12,885 bases of DNA from Moraxellaceae bacterium (GCA_002402125.1 NVVG01000022.1:1-12885); one strand, 5' to 3'. Numbered from the stretch's first letter, positions 5,562-12,885 are shown. Program-made: numbers and translations. The notes: generated from the sequence alone by a model not told the origin.

Positions 5562-7682
5562 TTAGAATGATGCGCTTGCGCTGAGAGTGAAGAAATCTCT
5601 GTCAGCAAGCTGGTTGTAGGGTTCGGCGCCAAAGAATTCAGTATAACCAGCGGCGACGCTGTAGGTGTGTTGGTAAATGGCTTCAAGATTTGCACTGAAG
5701 GACATTCGGTCTTCTAGGAAGTTGCTGATAGGGCCAGGTGTAACACCCTGCACATCATGGCTAAAGCTGATACTTGGCTTTAAGTTGATGCCAGCAAAGA
5801 CGTTGTTGTACTCACCGGTTAAACGAAGTTTATAACCCCAAGCGAACTGAGTGGGGTAGAACTCGTCTTCGGAGGCGAGGCTGGTTGCCAAAACACTAGA
5901 AAGTGTCGTACCTGGAGCTAAACCCATAACAGCAGCTTTGCCTGTTGCTGGATCTGGCACATCGCCAGCCAGAAATAGTGCAAATCCTGCTGCAGCAAAT
6001 CCAAGATCATTACCCCAGGCAGTGTCTGTAAAGTCAGGGGTCAATAATGCTGCGTTGTAGCCACTATTGAGGGTTAACTCATCTTCGTCTGGAATGTCAG
6101 CATAGGAAAATGCCACATCCGCCACAACAGTCCAGCGCGAGGCGCCAAGCAATCGATCGAAGAAATGAATCATGGAGAATTCCGCCTGGTAATAATCTTC
6201 CGTGATATATCCTTGAACGTACTCTCCAGGTTGGTACTGTGAGTAGCAGTCTCCAGCGGTGGGTGCATCTGCACAAAGTTGACTTGGGAAACCTAAAATC
6301 CCGCCAACTACTACACCGTCCTCAATTTGGAAGGGCTGATCTTTTCTTAAGCTAATCTCACCTGCGACAGATGATGCACCACCCGGTATACCAATATCAA
6401 TGGTAGTGTTGAAAGACACACCATACAATTGAATATCTTCAGGGTATTCAATGAAATATGAAGCGTCAGGAAGCATAGCTGCCATCAACGATGGATTTAC
6501 TCCCAACACTGCATTCCGGACACCTGCTATGTCTGTTGGGTCCGCAGTTAGAACGCCAGTGAGTGGTGTTGCGATGTACCCGGTAGCAATAGCTGATGCT
6601 GTTGCTGGGGCAGCTCCGCCGGCAATGAGGGATCCCGCAAATAATGTAGTAATATTTGCGATGGTGTCTGCAGAAGGAGTTGGCATATAACCACTCAATA
6701 GAGGCAGTTTTGAATGATAGTTAATAAAATAAGCCGCAACTTCTGTTTCTATGCTGTCGATATAATATCGAGCCGCGAAGCCATATTGACCTTCGTCATT
6801 AACTTCTGCATCTTCACCCCGAGGTAGTCGAGTGAGATCACTACCTGTAACGCCGGCTTCGGTACTAATGTAGAAACCATTGTCACAACCATCACCAATC
6901 AAATCAGTGGTGGAGAAAAAAGTTCCACAAGCAGGTACACGGGTCTCTTGGTGGTTAAATTGCACAAAGGCTTCAATCGACAAGTTTTCGGTGACACCTA
7001 GAGAAGCAAATAAAGCTTCGGCTGGCAACAACGCCTCTTTCAATTCTGCACCTGGTGCAAGTAACGCGTTGACGTCAATCCCGTTGATGGTATTGATACC
7101 ATTCGGGAAAAATACACCTTCACCCCAACTAATAACCTGACGACCATAACGTACGTTAAGTGGCGCATCCCCTAACCACCAGTTGCCCCAAACAAAGGCA
7201 TCCATGATTTCGGTACGATGGCTATCGGATTCTCTCGGTTCGGCAGGAGAACCATCAGCTAGCGTAGGATAATAAGTCGGTAAATCCGAACCACCATCAT
7301 TGGTTGCTAGGCGGTAGTCATACCAACCTTTTACCCGAAGAAAACCACCGAAGTTCTTATAGTTAACTTCCGTGTCAAACACGGCTTTGACAATTTCGGT
7401 ATAAGTATCGCCCTGTTCATAACGTAAATTGCTGTTGTCTTGAGAGGAGGTGCCATGTTTATGAACATCGGTTTCTCCAGCTGCCGCGGCGTTATGCGGC
7501 CCGACTCCTTCATAATCAATGTCGGACATGCGCCAGCCGGCACCGGCTGAAATAGTAGCATCAAAACTCACGCTTAAATCACCATCGGTAAACTCGGTAG
7601 CTTGCGCCACTCCGGTTACCAGGCAGCCAATGGACACGGCTGCCGCTACTGCTGTTTTTTGGAAAGGGCTTCGTTTTCTCAT
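5562..7682 (-). CDS. DUF1302 outer-membrane beta-barrel protein
   Basis: The 706-residue protein opens with a signal peptide (MRKR start, core AVAAAVSIGCLVTGV, cleavage after AQA at 28). The mature start, FTDGDLSVSFDATISAGAGW, is the usual first strand of DUF1302 proteins. Also typical are YGRQVISWGEGVFFPNGINTINGID (residues about 181-205), the following APGAELKEALLP segment, and repeated strand/turn patterns to the end. It ends in ...FFTLSASASF, with a C-terminal phenylalanine as expected for a BAM-recognised barrel. Two cysteine pairs lie in extracellular-like insertions (PACGTFFSTTDLIGDGC and LCADAPTAGDC). It is the first gene of an operon with DUF1329. Proposed family role: an outer-membrane channel or receptor for hydrophobic compounds; no specific substrate can be assigned here. 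CGGAG lies about 10 bases before the ATG. No RND/MMPL pump gene, often found with this pair elsewhere, is in the window. Confidence 0.93.
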   Translation of the reverse strand: MRKRSPFQKTAVAAAVSIGCLVTGVAQATEFTDGDLSVSFDATISAGAGWRMSDIDYEGVGPHNAAAAGETDVHKHGTSSQDNSNLRYEQGDTYTEIVKAVFDTEVNYKNFGGFLRVKGWYDYRLATNDGGSDLPTYYPTLADGSPAEPRESDSHRTEIMDAFVWGNWWLGDAPLNVRYGRQVISWGEGVFFPNGINTINGIDVNALLAPGAELKEALLPAEALFASLGVTENLSIEAFVQFNHQETRVPACGTFFSTTDLIGDGCDNGFYISTEAGVTGSDLTRLPRGEDAEVNDEGQYGFAARYYIDSIETEVAAYFINYHSKLPLLSGYMPTPSADTIANITTLFAGSLIAGGAAPATASAIATGYIATPLTGVLTADPTDIAGVRNAVLGVNPSLMAAMLPDASYFIEYPEDIQLYGVSFNTTIDIGIPGGASSVAGEISLRKDQPFQIEDGVVVGGILGFPSQLCADAPTAGDCYSQYQPGEYVQGYITEDYYQAEFSMIHFFDRLLGASRWTVVADVAFSYADIPDEDELTLNSGYNAALLTPDFTDTAWGNDLGFAAAGFALFLAGDVPDPATGKAAVMGLAPGTTLSSVLATSLASEDEFYPTQFAWGYKLRLTGEYNNVFAGINLKPSISFSHDVQGVTPGPISNFLEDRMSFSANLEAIYQHTYSVAAGYTEFFGAEPYNQLADRDFFTLSASASF

Positions 7683-7741
7683 TAGAGCAAAACTCCGTAC
7701 TGGTTTTAGTTATAATTCGAACATCCTGTGTGTTTCTCTAA

Positions 7742-7772
7742 TTACTAGAAACCGCGAATACAAAGTAGTCAA
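7742..7772 (-). promoter_or_regulatory. Candidate sigma70 promoter of the DUF1302/DUF1329 operon
   Basis: On the minus strand TTGACT (7767-7772) matches the -35 consensus at five of six bases. Possible -10 elements are TCTAGT at 17-bp spacing (7744-7749) or TAGTAA at 19 bp (7742-7747); both are weak. A poor -10 with a good -35 would suit activation from the two upstream repeats. Confidence 0.3.
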
Positions 7773-7811
7773 CCTTGTATATGCGTAAATACACACAAAA
7801 GTTAGTCGCTC

Positions 7812-7840
7812 AATATAATGGTTTTTTGTTACAAGTGTTA
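7812..7840. repeat. 29-bp direct repeat, copy 1 (putative activator site)
   Basis: This copy matches copy 2 (7944-7972) at 26 of 29 positions. It contains two TGTTA half-sites in the same orientation at 9-bp period (7827-7831 and 7836-7840), read as TAACA-CTTG-TAACA toward the operon. Its centre is about 57 bp upstream of the candidate -35, a normal place for an activator. Confidence 0.7.
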
Positions 7841-7943
7841 CCTTTTTGAACGTAATAATATTTATTTTGTCGGGTTTTTAATCGAGGTGTATAAAAGGAA
7901 TACAAGAATGGCATTTATGTGTGCGATTTTTCATATCAATCAA

Positions 7944-7972
7944 AATATAATAGCTTTTTGTTATAAGTGTTA
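7944..7972. repeat. 29-bp direct repeat, copy 2 (putative activator site)
   Basis: It lies 132 bp from copy 1 in the same orientation and differs from it only at repeat positions 9, 11 and 21. The two TGTTA half-sites are at 7959-7963 and 7968-7972, again at 9-bp period, read as TAACA-CTTA-TAACA on the minus strand. Conservation of the half-sites, with a change only in the 4-base spacer between them, argues for a bound protein. Confidence 0.7.
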
Positions 7973-8292
7973 ATTTGGGGCAACAAAAACCGAAAATAAA
8001 ATGCCGCGGTTAAACTTCATCCAAAAGGTAGAACCTAAAGCATTTAAAAGCAAGAGATGTTGATAGCGAAAGAGATATCTACCAAATAATACAATTCCAC
8101 TCGTCTATTTTGTGTTGGTGATTAAAATATACGTCGAGTAAAATACAAAATCTAGAACTCTGTATCATATTGAGGGGGAACGAGAGGTTTGGCGTGCTGT
8201 GCACACACCTTGGCGTAATATGGATAATGAACCCTGCTCGAATCTGGTCAATAAATATATAAATAGGATAAGGAGGGAGAGAGAGGGTATTG

Positions 8293-8990
8293 CTAATTAG
8301 ATGAGCTGTTTCTTTCTATCGTAAATGTGGTGCCTATGCGTCTTGCCTTTGTAGCAATGCGTAGTCTGCGCTCGTTAGGGTCGCTCACCAAATCATGCAA
8401 TAGCTTCGATTGGAGTCGTTGTGCTCGAGAGGTGCCAATATTCTGGTTGGCTACTCTGAAAGGGAGGCTTGATAATAATTGGCTGGCTAGGGCGTGACGT
8501 TGTACGGTGCTCTCAGGGTCTTGAGATGCAAGTATTTGATCTCATAATTCTTCTTGTTTAGCAAAACGTAAATGATTGACTGACTTTGTTAATTCTTCGT
8601 CGCTATTGTTTTCTTGTTCAGCTAGCCATTTTAAAATCCGCCATTCTATGGGAGAAATAAAATCCGGTTTTTCAGATACTTTCCCCGAGGTTTCCTTTAC
8701 CCCTACTAGTCGTGATACTGCCTCGAGTGCTTTTTCTTGCTCGGCATTGATTTTATTTAGGTCTAGGTTTTCGAGGCCCGCATTTTAAGGTCAAGCAGAT
8801 TGAAGGGTGTTTCGGGGGTGGGGCCAGAAGGTAATATGTCGCTTTCAGTCAACGTAGTCACATTAACTTCCGATCGAGTAGCGTAAAACCCGAGGGCTAC
8901 AACGCAAACAATTGATGCCATTAACAACAGGGGTTTATTCTTGATTTTGATTGTTTCCATAGGGCAGGCTTCTGCTAAAAAATAAAACAA
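8293..8990 (-). pseudogene. Broken gene for an unrecognised membrane-anchored protein (frameshift plus in-frame TGA)
   Basis: The frame starting at the ATG at 8960 (a TTG at 8990 is possible) gives METIKIKNKPLLLMASIVCV, one N-terminal membrane segment and a variable linker, and stops at a TAG near 8763. A second frame continues directly as ENLDLNKINAEQEKALEAVS and stays open to a TAG at 8293-8295, apart from one TGA at 8542-8544. Adding one A in the AAAA run (minus strand of 8783-8786) joins the frames smoothly as LLDLKNAGLENLDLN. The TGA stands where CGA (Arg) would give EELRDQIL, a single transition. Two independent lesions mean a pseudogene rather than one sequencing error. The restored protein of about 222 residues is charged and probably helical (EWRILKWLAEQEN, TVQRHALASQLLSSL). 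I do not recognise its family. Confidence 0.7.
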
Positions 8991-9019
8991 TGCTCACATA
9001 AATTTAAAGCGGTACGCAC

Positions 9020-9280
9020 TTAAAAATAGTCGCCATCCTTCAATCGGTTTCGACTGCGATCCCTTAAAAAAACCCGTGTGGCTTTATCGAGTTGGCTTTC
9101 AAGTTTATCTGCTTCAAATGCTTCGGTAAGCAGCGCTGGGCAGCCAATGCTAGCGCAATTAGCTGCAAAATGAATGCGTGGTTCGTGGTAACGATTGGAA
9201 CCGCGAATTAAGTTGTCTGCTAGGTTTACCATGGGCATTCGAGGTACTGAAAATTGCAGGCGTGGTTCAACTGCAGCCAA
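9020..9280 (-). pseudogene. DUF547 domain remnant
   Basis: The 86-residue frame carries the hallmark core of DUF547 proteins: LADNLIRGSNRYHEPRIHFA, then NCASIGCPALLTEAF, then a helix LESQLDKATRVFLRD. The usual RIHFALNCAS-x-SCP-L block is clearly recognisable. A complete member has roughly 250 residues. Here the N-terminal half of the domain is missing and the C-terminus ends at RLKDGDYF followed by TAA. One extra T after TTT would let the frame continue only about eight codons, to a TGA. Upstream the frame is open to about 9320 and spells a signal-like stretch (IDLFFALFSASGLLA) with no ATG or GTG. An internal deletion that fused the signal region to the conserved core is a reasonable reading. 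It lies 29 bp from the other broken gene, in the same orientation, with its 5' end against uvrD. Confidence 0.75.
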
Positions 9281-9288
9281 TAGTCCGC

Positions 9289-9316
9289 TTGCAGAGAAAA
9301 GTGCAAAAAATAGATC
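9289..9316 (+). promoter_or_regulatory. uvrD: Candidate uvrD promoter
   Basis: TTGCAG (9289-9294) and TAGATC (9311-9316) are separated by 16 bp, about 20 bp before the ATG. Both hexamers are partial matches. No CTG-N10-CAG LexA operator is visible between 9200 and 9340. Confidence 0.3.
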
Positions 9317-9337
9317 GATCTCTGGTACACTTCCGCC

Positions 9338-11584
9338 ATGACACAGGATCCTCTACTCTCAATTCTCAATGACGCGCAACATCAAGCGGTGACATCCGAC
9401 GCTCCCCGATTATTGGTGTTAGCGGGAGCCGGCAGTGGTAAAACCCGTGTTCTGGTTCACCGTATCGTTTGGTTGATCCGTGACCGGAAACTGACACCGT
9501 CGAATATCCTGGCAGTCACCTTTACCAATAAAGCTGCGGCAGAAATGCGCGAACGTATCGGTACATTAATGCGGGTGCCGCCAGGCGCAATGTGGGTAGG
9601 TACCTTTCACGGCATTGCGCATCGTTTACTGCGCATGCATTGGAAAGATGCCGGCTTGCCAGAAAACTTTCAGATCCTCGACTCAGATGATCAACTGCGG
9701 GTCATTAAACGTACGCTGAAATACCTCAATGTTGACGATAGCCGCTGGCCACCCAAGCAGGTGCAGTGGTTTATTAACAATCAAAAAGATGAAGGCCGGC
9801 GCCCAGAGCATATCGAGCATTTTGGCGACCTACACCAAAAGACCCTGATTGACCTTTATCAACACTACCAACAAGCCTGTACCCGTGGCGGTATGGTGGA
9901 TTTTGCCGAGCTATTGTTACGCTCCCATGAGCTGTGGTTAAAAAAGCCGGAAATCCTGGCGCATTATCAAAGTCGCTTTAAACATGTGTTGGTTGACGAG
10001 TTCCAAGATACCAACACCGTGCAATATGCCTGGTTACGGGTATTGGCAGGCCAACAAGGCCATATGACGATTGTGGGTGACGATGACCAGTCCATCTATG
10101 GCTGGCGTGGCGCCAAGATTGAGAACATCCAGCATTTTGGTAAAGATGTCGGTGGCGCCGAAATTGTAAAGCTAGAACAAAACTACCGTTCTACTTCCAC
10201 TATCCTTGCTGCGGCCAATGCCGTCATTACGCGTAACCCAGACCGATTGGGTAAAGAGCTATGGACGAATGGTGAAGAGGGTGAACCGATTACTCTCTAT
10301 GCCGGATTTAATGAAGTTGATGAAGCCCGCTTTATTAGTGACCGGATTGACTCTGCACTATTAAACGGCAAGCAGCGCAAAGACATTGCTATCTTGTACC
10401 GCTCCAACGCCCAGTCGCGGGTATTAGAAGAAGCATTACTGCGAGCCGCTATTCCTTATCGTATATATGGTGGTCACCGCTTCTTCGAGCGCGCAGAAAT
10501 CAAAAATGCCCTGTGTTATCTGCGTTTGTTATGCCACCGCGATGACGATGCCGCCTTTGAGCGAGTGGTAAACGTACCGGCACGCGCCTTAGGTGACAAA
10601 TCGGTCGAAAAAATCCGTGAAACTGCACGCGCCATGAACCACTCCATGTGGGAAGCAGCATTATATTTGGTCAATAACAAAGGACTGGCGGCCCGAGCCC
10701 ACAATGCATTGCGTCAATTCTTGGGGTTAATTGAAACCCTCGCTCAGGAAACCTTAGACCTTAGTTTGGGGGAACAAACCGAGATAGTAGTTGAGCGCAG
10801 CGGATTGATGGATTTGTATAAGAGTGAAAAAGGCGAAAAAGCCCAAGCACGTATTGAGAACCTACAAGAACTGGTGACAGCAGTGCGTCAGTTTGAAATC
10901 GAAGGCGAACAAGCGCCAACCTTAGCAAATTTTCTTGACCATGCGGCTTTAGAGTCAGGCGATAAGCAATCAGAAGATGCCGATAATGCCGTGCAACTGA
11001 TGACATTGCATTCGGCTAAGGGGTTGGAATTCCCCGTGGTCTTCTTATGTGGATTAGAAGAAGGCATGTTTCCCTCCGCACAGTCCAAAGATGAACCAGA
11101 TCGCTTAGCCGAAGAACGCCGTTTGTGTTACGTGGGCATTACCCGCGCAATGAAAAAACTCTATCTGAGTTATGCCGAAAGTCGACGTCTATATGGCCAA
11201 GAAAAGATGAATGGCCCCTCACGCTTTATTCGCGAGATACCACCCACATTAATGGATGAAGTGCGCATTAAGTCGACTATTACTCGTCCAGTTTCCAATA
11301 CCTATGCGGGCAATAGTTATGGTGGTGGGTCGGGCACTGGTTTTGGTTCGGGCTCATCTACCAGATCAGGAACAACAGCAAAGCTACCGCGGAAAAAACG
11401 TTTGCGAGAAGATTTAATCGATGCCCCCTACCGCCTGGGGCAGCGGGTTCGACATAAGAAATTTGGTGATGGTGTTGTATTAGACTGTGAAGGCAGCGGG
11501 CCAAACGCACAGATACATATCAACTTCGCCGATGTGGGTGAAAAACGTTTGGTGATGCAGTATGCCAAATTAGAAGAAATTTGA
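9338..11584 (+). CDS. uvrD: DNA helicase II UvrD (superfamily 1A, 3'-5')
   Basis: The 748-residue protein aligns in recall with E. coli UvrD (720 residues) from the first residues (LLSILNDAQHQAV versus LLDSLNDKQREAV) to the end. Visible helicase motifs are Walker A GAGSGKT (30-36), TFTNKAAAEM (61-70), WVGTFHG (86-92), DEFQD (220-224), VGDDDQSIYGWRG (246-258), LEQNYRS (279-285), TLHSAKGLEF (556-565) and VGITRA (599-604). The C-terminal Tudor-like domain, YRLGQRVRHKKFGDG, is present. It unwinds DNA using ATP in nucleotide excision repair (removing UvrC and the excised oligomer) and in methyl-directed mismatch repair. The extra length comes from a Gly/Ser/Thr-rich linker at about residues 651-680 before the Tudor-like domain. 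The ATG at 9338 is chosen by alignment; no strong Shine-Dalgarno is seen. The gene is intact, although the neighbouring genes on its left are decaying. Confidence 0.97.
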   Translation: MTQDPLLSILNDAQHQAVTSDAPRLLVLAGAGSGKTRVLVHRIVWLIRDRKLTPSNILAVTFTNKAAAEMRERIGTLMRVPPGAMWVGTFHGIAHRLLRMHWKDAGLPENFQILDSDDQLRVIKRTLKYLNVDDSRWPPKQVQWFINNQKDEGRRPEHIEHFGDLHQKTLIDLYQHYQQACTRGGMVDFAELLLRSHELWLKKPEILAHYQSRFKHVLVDEFQDTNTVQYAWLRVLAGQQGHMTIVGDDDQSIYGWRGAKIENIQHFGKDVGGAEIVKLEQNYRSTSTILAAANAVITRNPDRLGKELWTNGEEGEPITLYAGFNEVDEARFISDRIDSALLNGKQRKDIAILYRSNAQSRVLEEALLRAAIPYRIYGGHRFFERAEIKNALCYLRLLCHRDDDAAFERVVNVPARALGDKSVEKIRETARAMNHSMWEAALYLVNNKGLAARAHNALRQFLGLIETLAQETLDLSLGEQTEIVVERSGLMDLYKSEKGEKAQARIENLQELVTAVRQFEIEGEQAPTLANFLDHAALESGDKQSEDADNAVQLMTLHSAKGLEFPVVFLCGLEEGMFPSAQSKDEPDRLAEERRLCYVGITRAMKKLYLSYAESRRLYGQEKMNGPSRFIREIPPTLMDEVRIKSTITRPVSNTYAGNSYGGGSGTGFGSGSSTRSGTTAKLPRKKRLREDLIDAPYRLGQRVRHKKFGDGVVLDCEGSGPNAQIHINFADVGEKRLVMQYAKLEEI

Positions 11585-11626
11585 GTTAAAAAGAATAAAA
11601 AATGCCAATTGTTTAGGCACGAGCAT

Positions 11627-11760
11627 CATGAGGGATATCATTTCAGAAAACGCCGTTAATACATCCATGCACCCAAAGCACTCACAATGCTCGCGGGGCA
11701 GGCTCTAGGCTTTGCGGCGGCGTCCTTGCCGCAGATATTTCTAAAATGATATCCCTCATG
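11627..11760. repeat. 134-bp palindromic intergenic element with 23-bp terminal inverted arms
   Basis: Arm 11627-11649 (CATGAGGGATATCATTT...) and arm 11738-11760 (...AAATGATATCCCTCATG) are complementary at 22 of 23 positions. Inside are a smaller hairpin TGCGGC/GCCGCA (11713-11718 and 11728-11733) and an ACGCCG (11650-11655) able to pair with CGGCGT (11718-11723). An inner phrase GTTAATACATCCATG resembles the TAAATACATCCATGTA text I recall in dispersed intergenic repeats of gammaproteobacteria. No transposase and no clear target duplication are present. It could be a MITE or REP-type unit and could also end or protect the uvrD mRNA; there is no U-run after the outer stem. Confidence 0.8.
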
Positions 11761-11809
11761 CTGCACTCATCGTAGAATTCAGGGTTTTCCAAAAAATATG
11801 GGGTAGGAA

Positions 11810-12885
11810 ATGCTAAAAAGAATAGGGTTGTATTGTTTATCTATAACGATGTTAGTACTAGTGGGATGCGGTGAAGAAAAAGCACCCAAAGTAGGTACCG
11901 AAGCCGCAAAAGCAGGAACTGACGTCGCAAAAGAAGTACAACAAACTTTCAACTGGCGCCTAGTCACAACCTGGCCAAAAAATTTCCCCGGTTTAGGTTC
12001 AGCCCCAGAAAACTTTGCCAAAGCCGTTACTAAAATGAGTGGTGGACGTTTAACGGTTAAAGTCTATGGTGCCAACGAACTTGTACCTGCCATGGCCGTA
12101 TTTGATAGCGTCGCGCGTGGCGCCGCTGAGATGGGCCATGGAGCGGCTTATTACTGGAAAGGTAAAACACCTGCGGCACAATTTTTTACCGCGGTGCCTT
12201 TTGGTCTCAATGCTCAAGAAATGAATGCCTGGTTAAGTTATGGCGGCGGCATAGAGTTATGGCGTGATCTATATGACGAGTTTAATTTAATACCTTTTGT
12301 CGGCGGCAGTACCGGCGTGCAGATGGCCGGTTGGTTTAATAAAGAGATCAACAGCGTTGCCGATCTGAAAGGATTAAAAATGCGCATACCCGGGTTGGCG
12401 GGAGAAGTATTGCAACGCCTAGGCGGAATTCCGGTGACCTTACCCGGTGGAGAGATATTTACTGCATTGCAAACAGGATCAATCGACGCCACAGAATGGG
12501 TTGGACCCTACAACGATTTAACCTTTGGTTTACATAAAGCCGCCAAATATTACTACTACCCTGGATGGCATGAACCTGGCGCGATGTTGGAATTTATCGT
12601 TAACAAAGACGCCTGGAACACCCTGCCAGAAGACCTGCAAGCTATCGTAACCCATGCAACAAAATCCATGAACCAGGATATGCTCAATGAATACACCGCG
12701 CGAAATAATTTAGCGCTAAAAGAACTAGTAGAAACCCACGGTATAATTTTGAAGAAATTGCCCGATGAAGTATTAAGAGCACTCAAGCAAGCATCTGCTG
12801 AGGTAGTGGCTGAAGTAGTGGCAAACGACCCGAAAGCGAGAGTTGTGTATGACTCCTTCAAAGCCTTTAGTGATAATGTTATTCC
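11810..12885 (+). CDS. TRAP transporter solute-binding lipoprotein, DctP/TakP-like (3' end beyond window)
   Basis: The frame runs from the ATG at 11810 to the window edge without a stop (358 complete codons), close to the usual length of about 360-370. Residues 1-20 are a lipoprotein signal with lipobox LVGC20, so the protein should be lipid-anchored; G at +2 rather than D predicts outer-membrane sorting in a Gram-negative cell. The mature domain matches the TakP subgroup of DctP-type binding proteins, which bind alpha-keto or alpha-hydroxy acids such as pyruvate or lactate. Blocks are WRLVTTWPKNFPGLG (49-63), ELVPAMAVFDSVARGAAEMGHG (90-111), LKGLKMRIPG with the conserved carboxylate-binding R192, LPGGEIFTALQTGSIDATEWVGPYND (211-236) and YYYYPGWHEPG (247-257). 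The family delivers substrate to a DctQM membrane pair, which is not in the window and may follow. GGGG lies about 9 bases before the start. An Ala/Lys-rich spacer (24-43) separates anchor and domain. The exact substrate is not proven. Confidence 0.93.
   Translation, partial: MLKRIGLYCLSITMLVLVGCGEEKAPKVGTEAAKAGTDVAKEVQQTFNWRLVTTWPKNFPGLGSAPENFAKAVTKMSGGRLTVKVYGANELVPAMAVFDSVARGAAEMGHGAAYYWKGKTPAAQFFTAVPFGLNAQEMNAWLSYGGGIELWRDLYDEFNLIPFVGGSTGVQMAGWFNKEINSVADLKGLKMRIPGLAGEVLQRLGGIPVTLPGGEIFTALQTGSIDATEWVGPYNDLTFGLHKAAKYYYYPGWHEPGAMLEFIVNKDAWNTLPEDLQAIVTHATKSMNQDMLNEYTARNNLALKELVETHGIILKKLPDEVLRALKQASAEVVAEVVANDPKARVVYDSFKAFSDNVI

Larger units (their letters stand above)
7683..8292. other. AT-rich gene-free upstream region of the DUF1302/DUF1329 operon
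   Basis: About 610 bases without a supportable gene on either strand. A 21-codon plus-strand frame (7908-7973) and a 20-codon one near 8001 are not convincing. The half nearest the operon holds the candidate promoter and two long direct repeats. The far half (8000-8292) shows only AT-rich sequence and a GAGGGAGAGAGAG purine tract (8273-8285), and then meets the 3' end of a broken gene. Confidence 0.7.

Noticed and set aside
7908..7973. 21-codon plus-strand frame preceded by AAAGGAA, a possible leader peptide
   Set aside because: No same-strand gene follows that it could control, and its 3' half is simply one of the direct repeats.
8763..8790. Programmed ribosomal frameshift in the broken gene
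   Set aside because: The A4 run is not a proper slippery heptamer in frame, and a second lesion (TGA at 8542-8544) makes decay simpler.
8293..8990. Lipase chaperone (LifO-like) identity for the broken gene
   Set aside because: The N-terminal anchor and linker are suggestive, but none of the conserved chaperone blocks is present in the restored protein.
9230..9260. LexA-like CTGAAAATTGCAG before uvrD
   Set aside because: Only 7 bases separate CTG and CAG instead of 10, and it lies inside the DUF547 remnant.
11627..11760. Integron attC site or CRISPR-type repeat
   Set aside because: No core recombination boxes of attC type, no integrase, and no regularly spaced repeats with spacers.
12238..12861. 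Minus-strand frames opposite the TRAP binding protein
   Set aside because: The plus-strand frame is continuous and matches the DctP/TakP family throughout, so these are shadows.

Overview
The window looks like chromosomal DNA of a free-living Gram-negative bacterium, most likely a marine or aquatic gammaproteobacterium. The reasons are a UvrD that follows the Escherichia coli protein closely along its whole length, a DUF1302/DUF1329 outer-envelope pair, a TRAP solute-binding protein and moderate GC content. No species can be named from the sequence alone. There is no phage, transposase, CRISPR array, rRNA or tRNA.

Left part (1-1430). The 3' end of a plant-type [2Fe-2S] ferredoxin-domain gene (+) is followed by a convergent minus-strand pair: a short NrtS-like membrane protein and a double-cupin ChrR-like protein. 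Back to back with the NrtS-like gene lies the 3' end of an AraC-family regulator gene. Both facing 5' ends look clipped, as if one deletion removed the divergent promoter region.

Middle-left (1430-4144). A two-gene minus-strand operon encodes a membrane-anchored coiled-coil protein with a hydrolase-like C-terminal domain that lacks the nucleophile serine, followed by a small secreted or periplasmic protein of unknown function. Its 425-base upstream region holds repeated GCTTAA motifs near helical phase, a possible promoter on each strand, and a perfect 16-bp-arm terminator next to the following operon.

Middle (4145-8292). A minus-strand operon encodes a DUF1302 outer-membrane protein and a DUF1329 exported protein, 18 bp apart. 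A gene-free AT-rich region of about 600 bp lies upstream. It carries two 29-bp near-identical direct repeats 132 bp apart, each containing the same tandem half-sites, and these are good candidate activator sites.

Middle-right (8293-9337). This is a decay zone on the minus strand: an unrecognised membrane-anchored protein gene broken by one frameshift and one in-frame TGA, and a DUF547 gene remnant reduced to its most conserved core.

Right part (9338-12885). An intact uvrD (+) is followed by a 134-bp imperfect palindromic intergenic element with 23-bp terminal arms, then a nearly complete TRAP-type lipoprotein solute-binding protein (+) that runs off the window end.

The genes do not form one pathway. 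The most coherent themes are envelope and substrate acquisition (DUF1302/DUF1329, TRAP binding protein, coiled-coil/hydrolase-like pair) beside housekeeping DNA repair, separated by eroding accessory genes. I found no clear new defence or mobile system. The strongest leads are the paired repeats before the DUF1302 gene, the nucleophile-less hydrolase-like operon, the double-truncation junction, and the palindromic element after uvrD.
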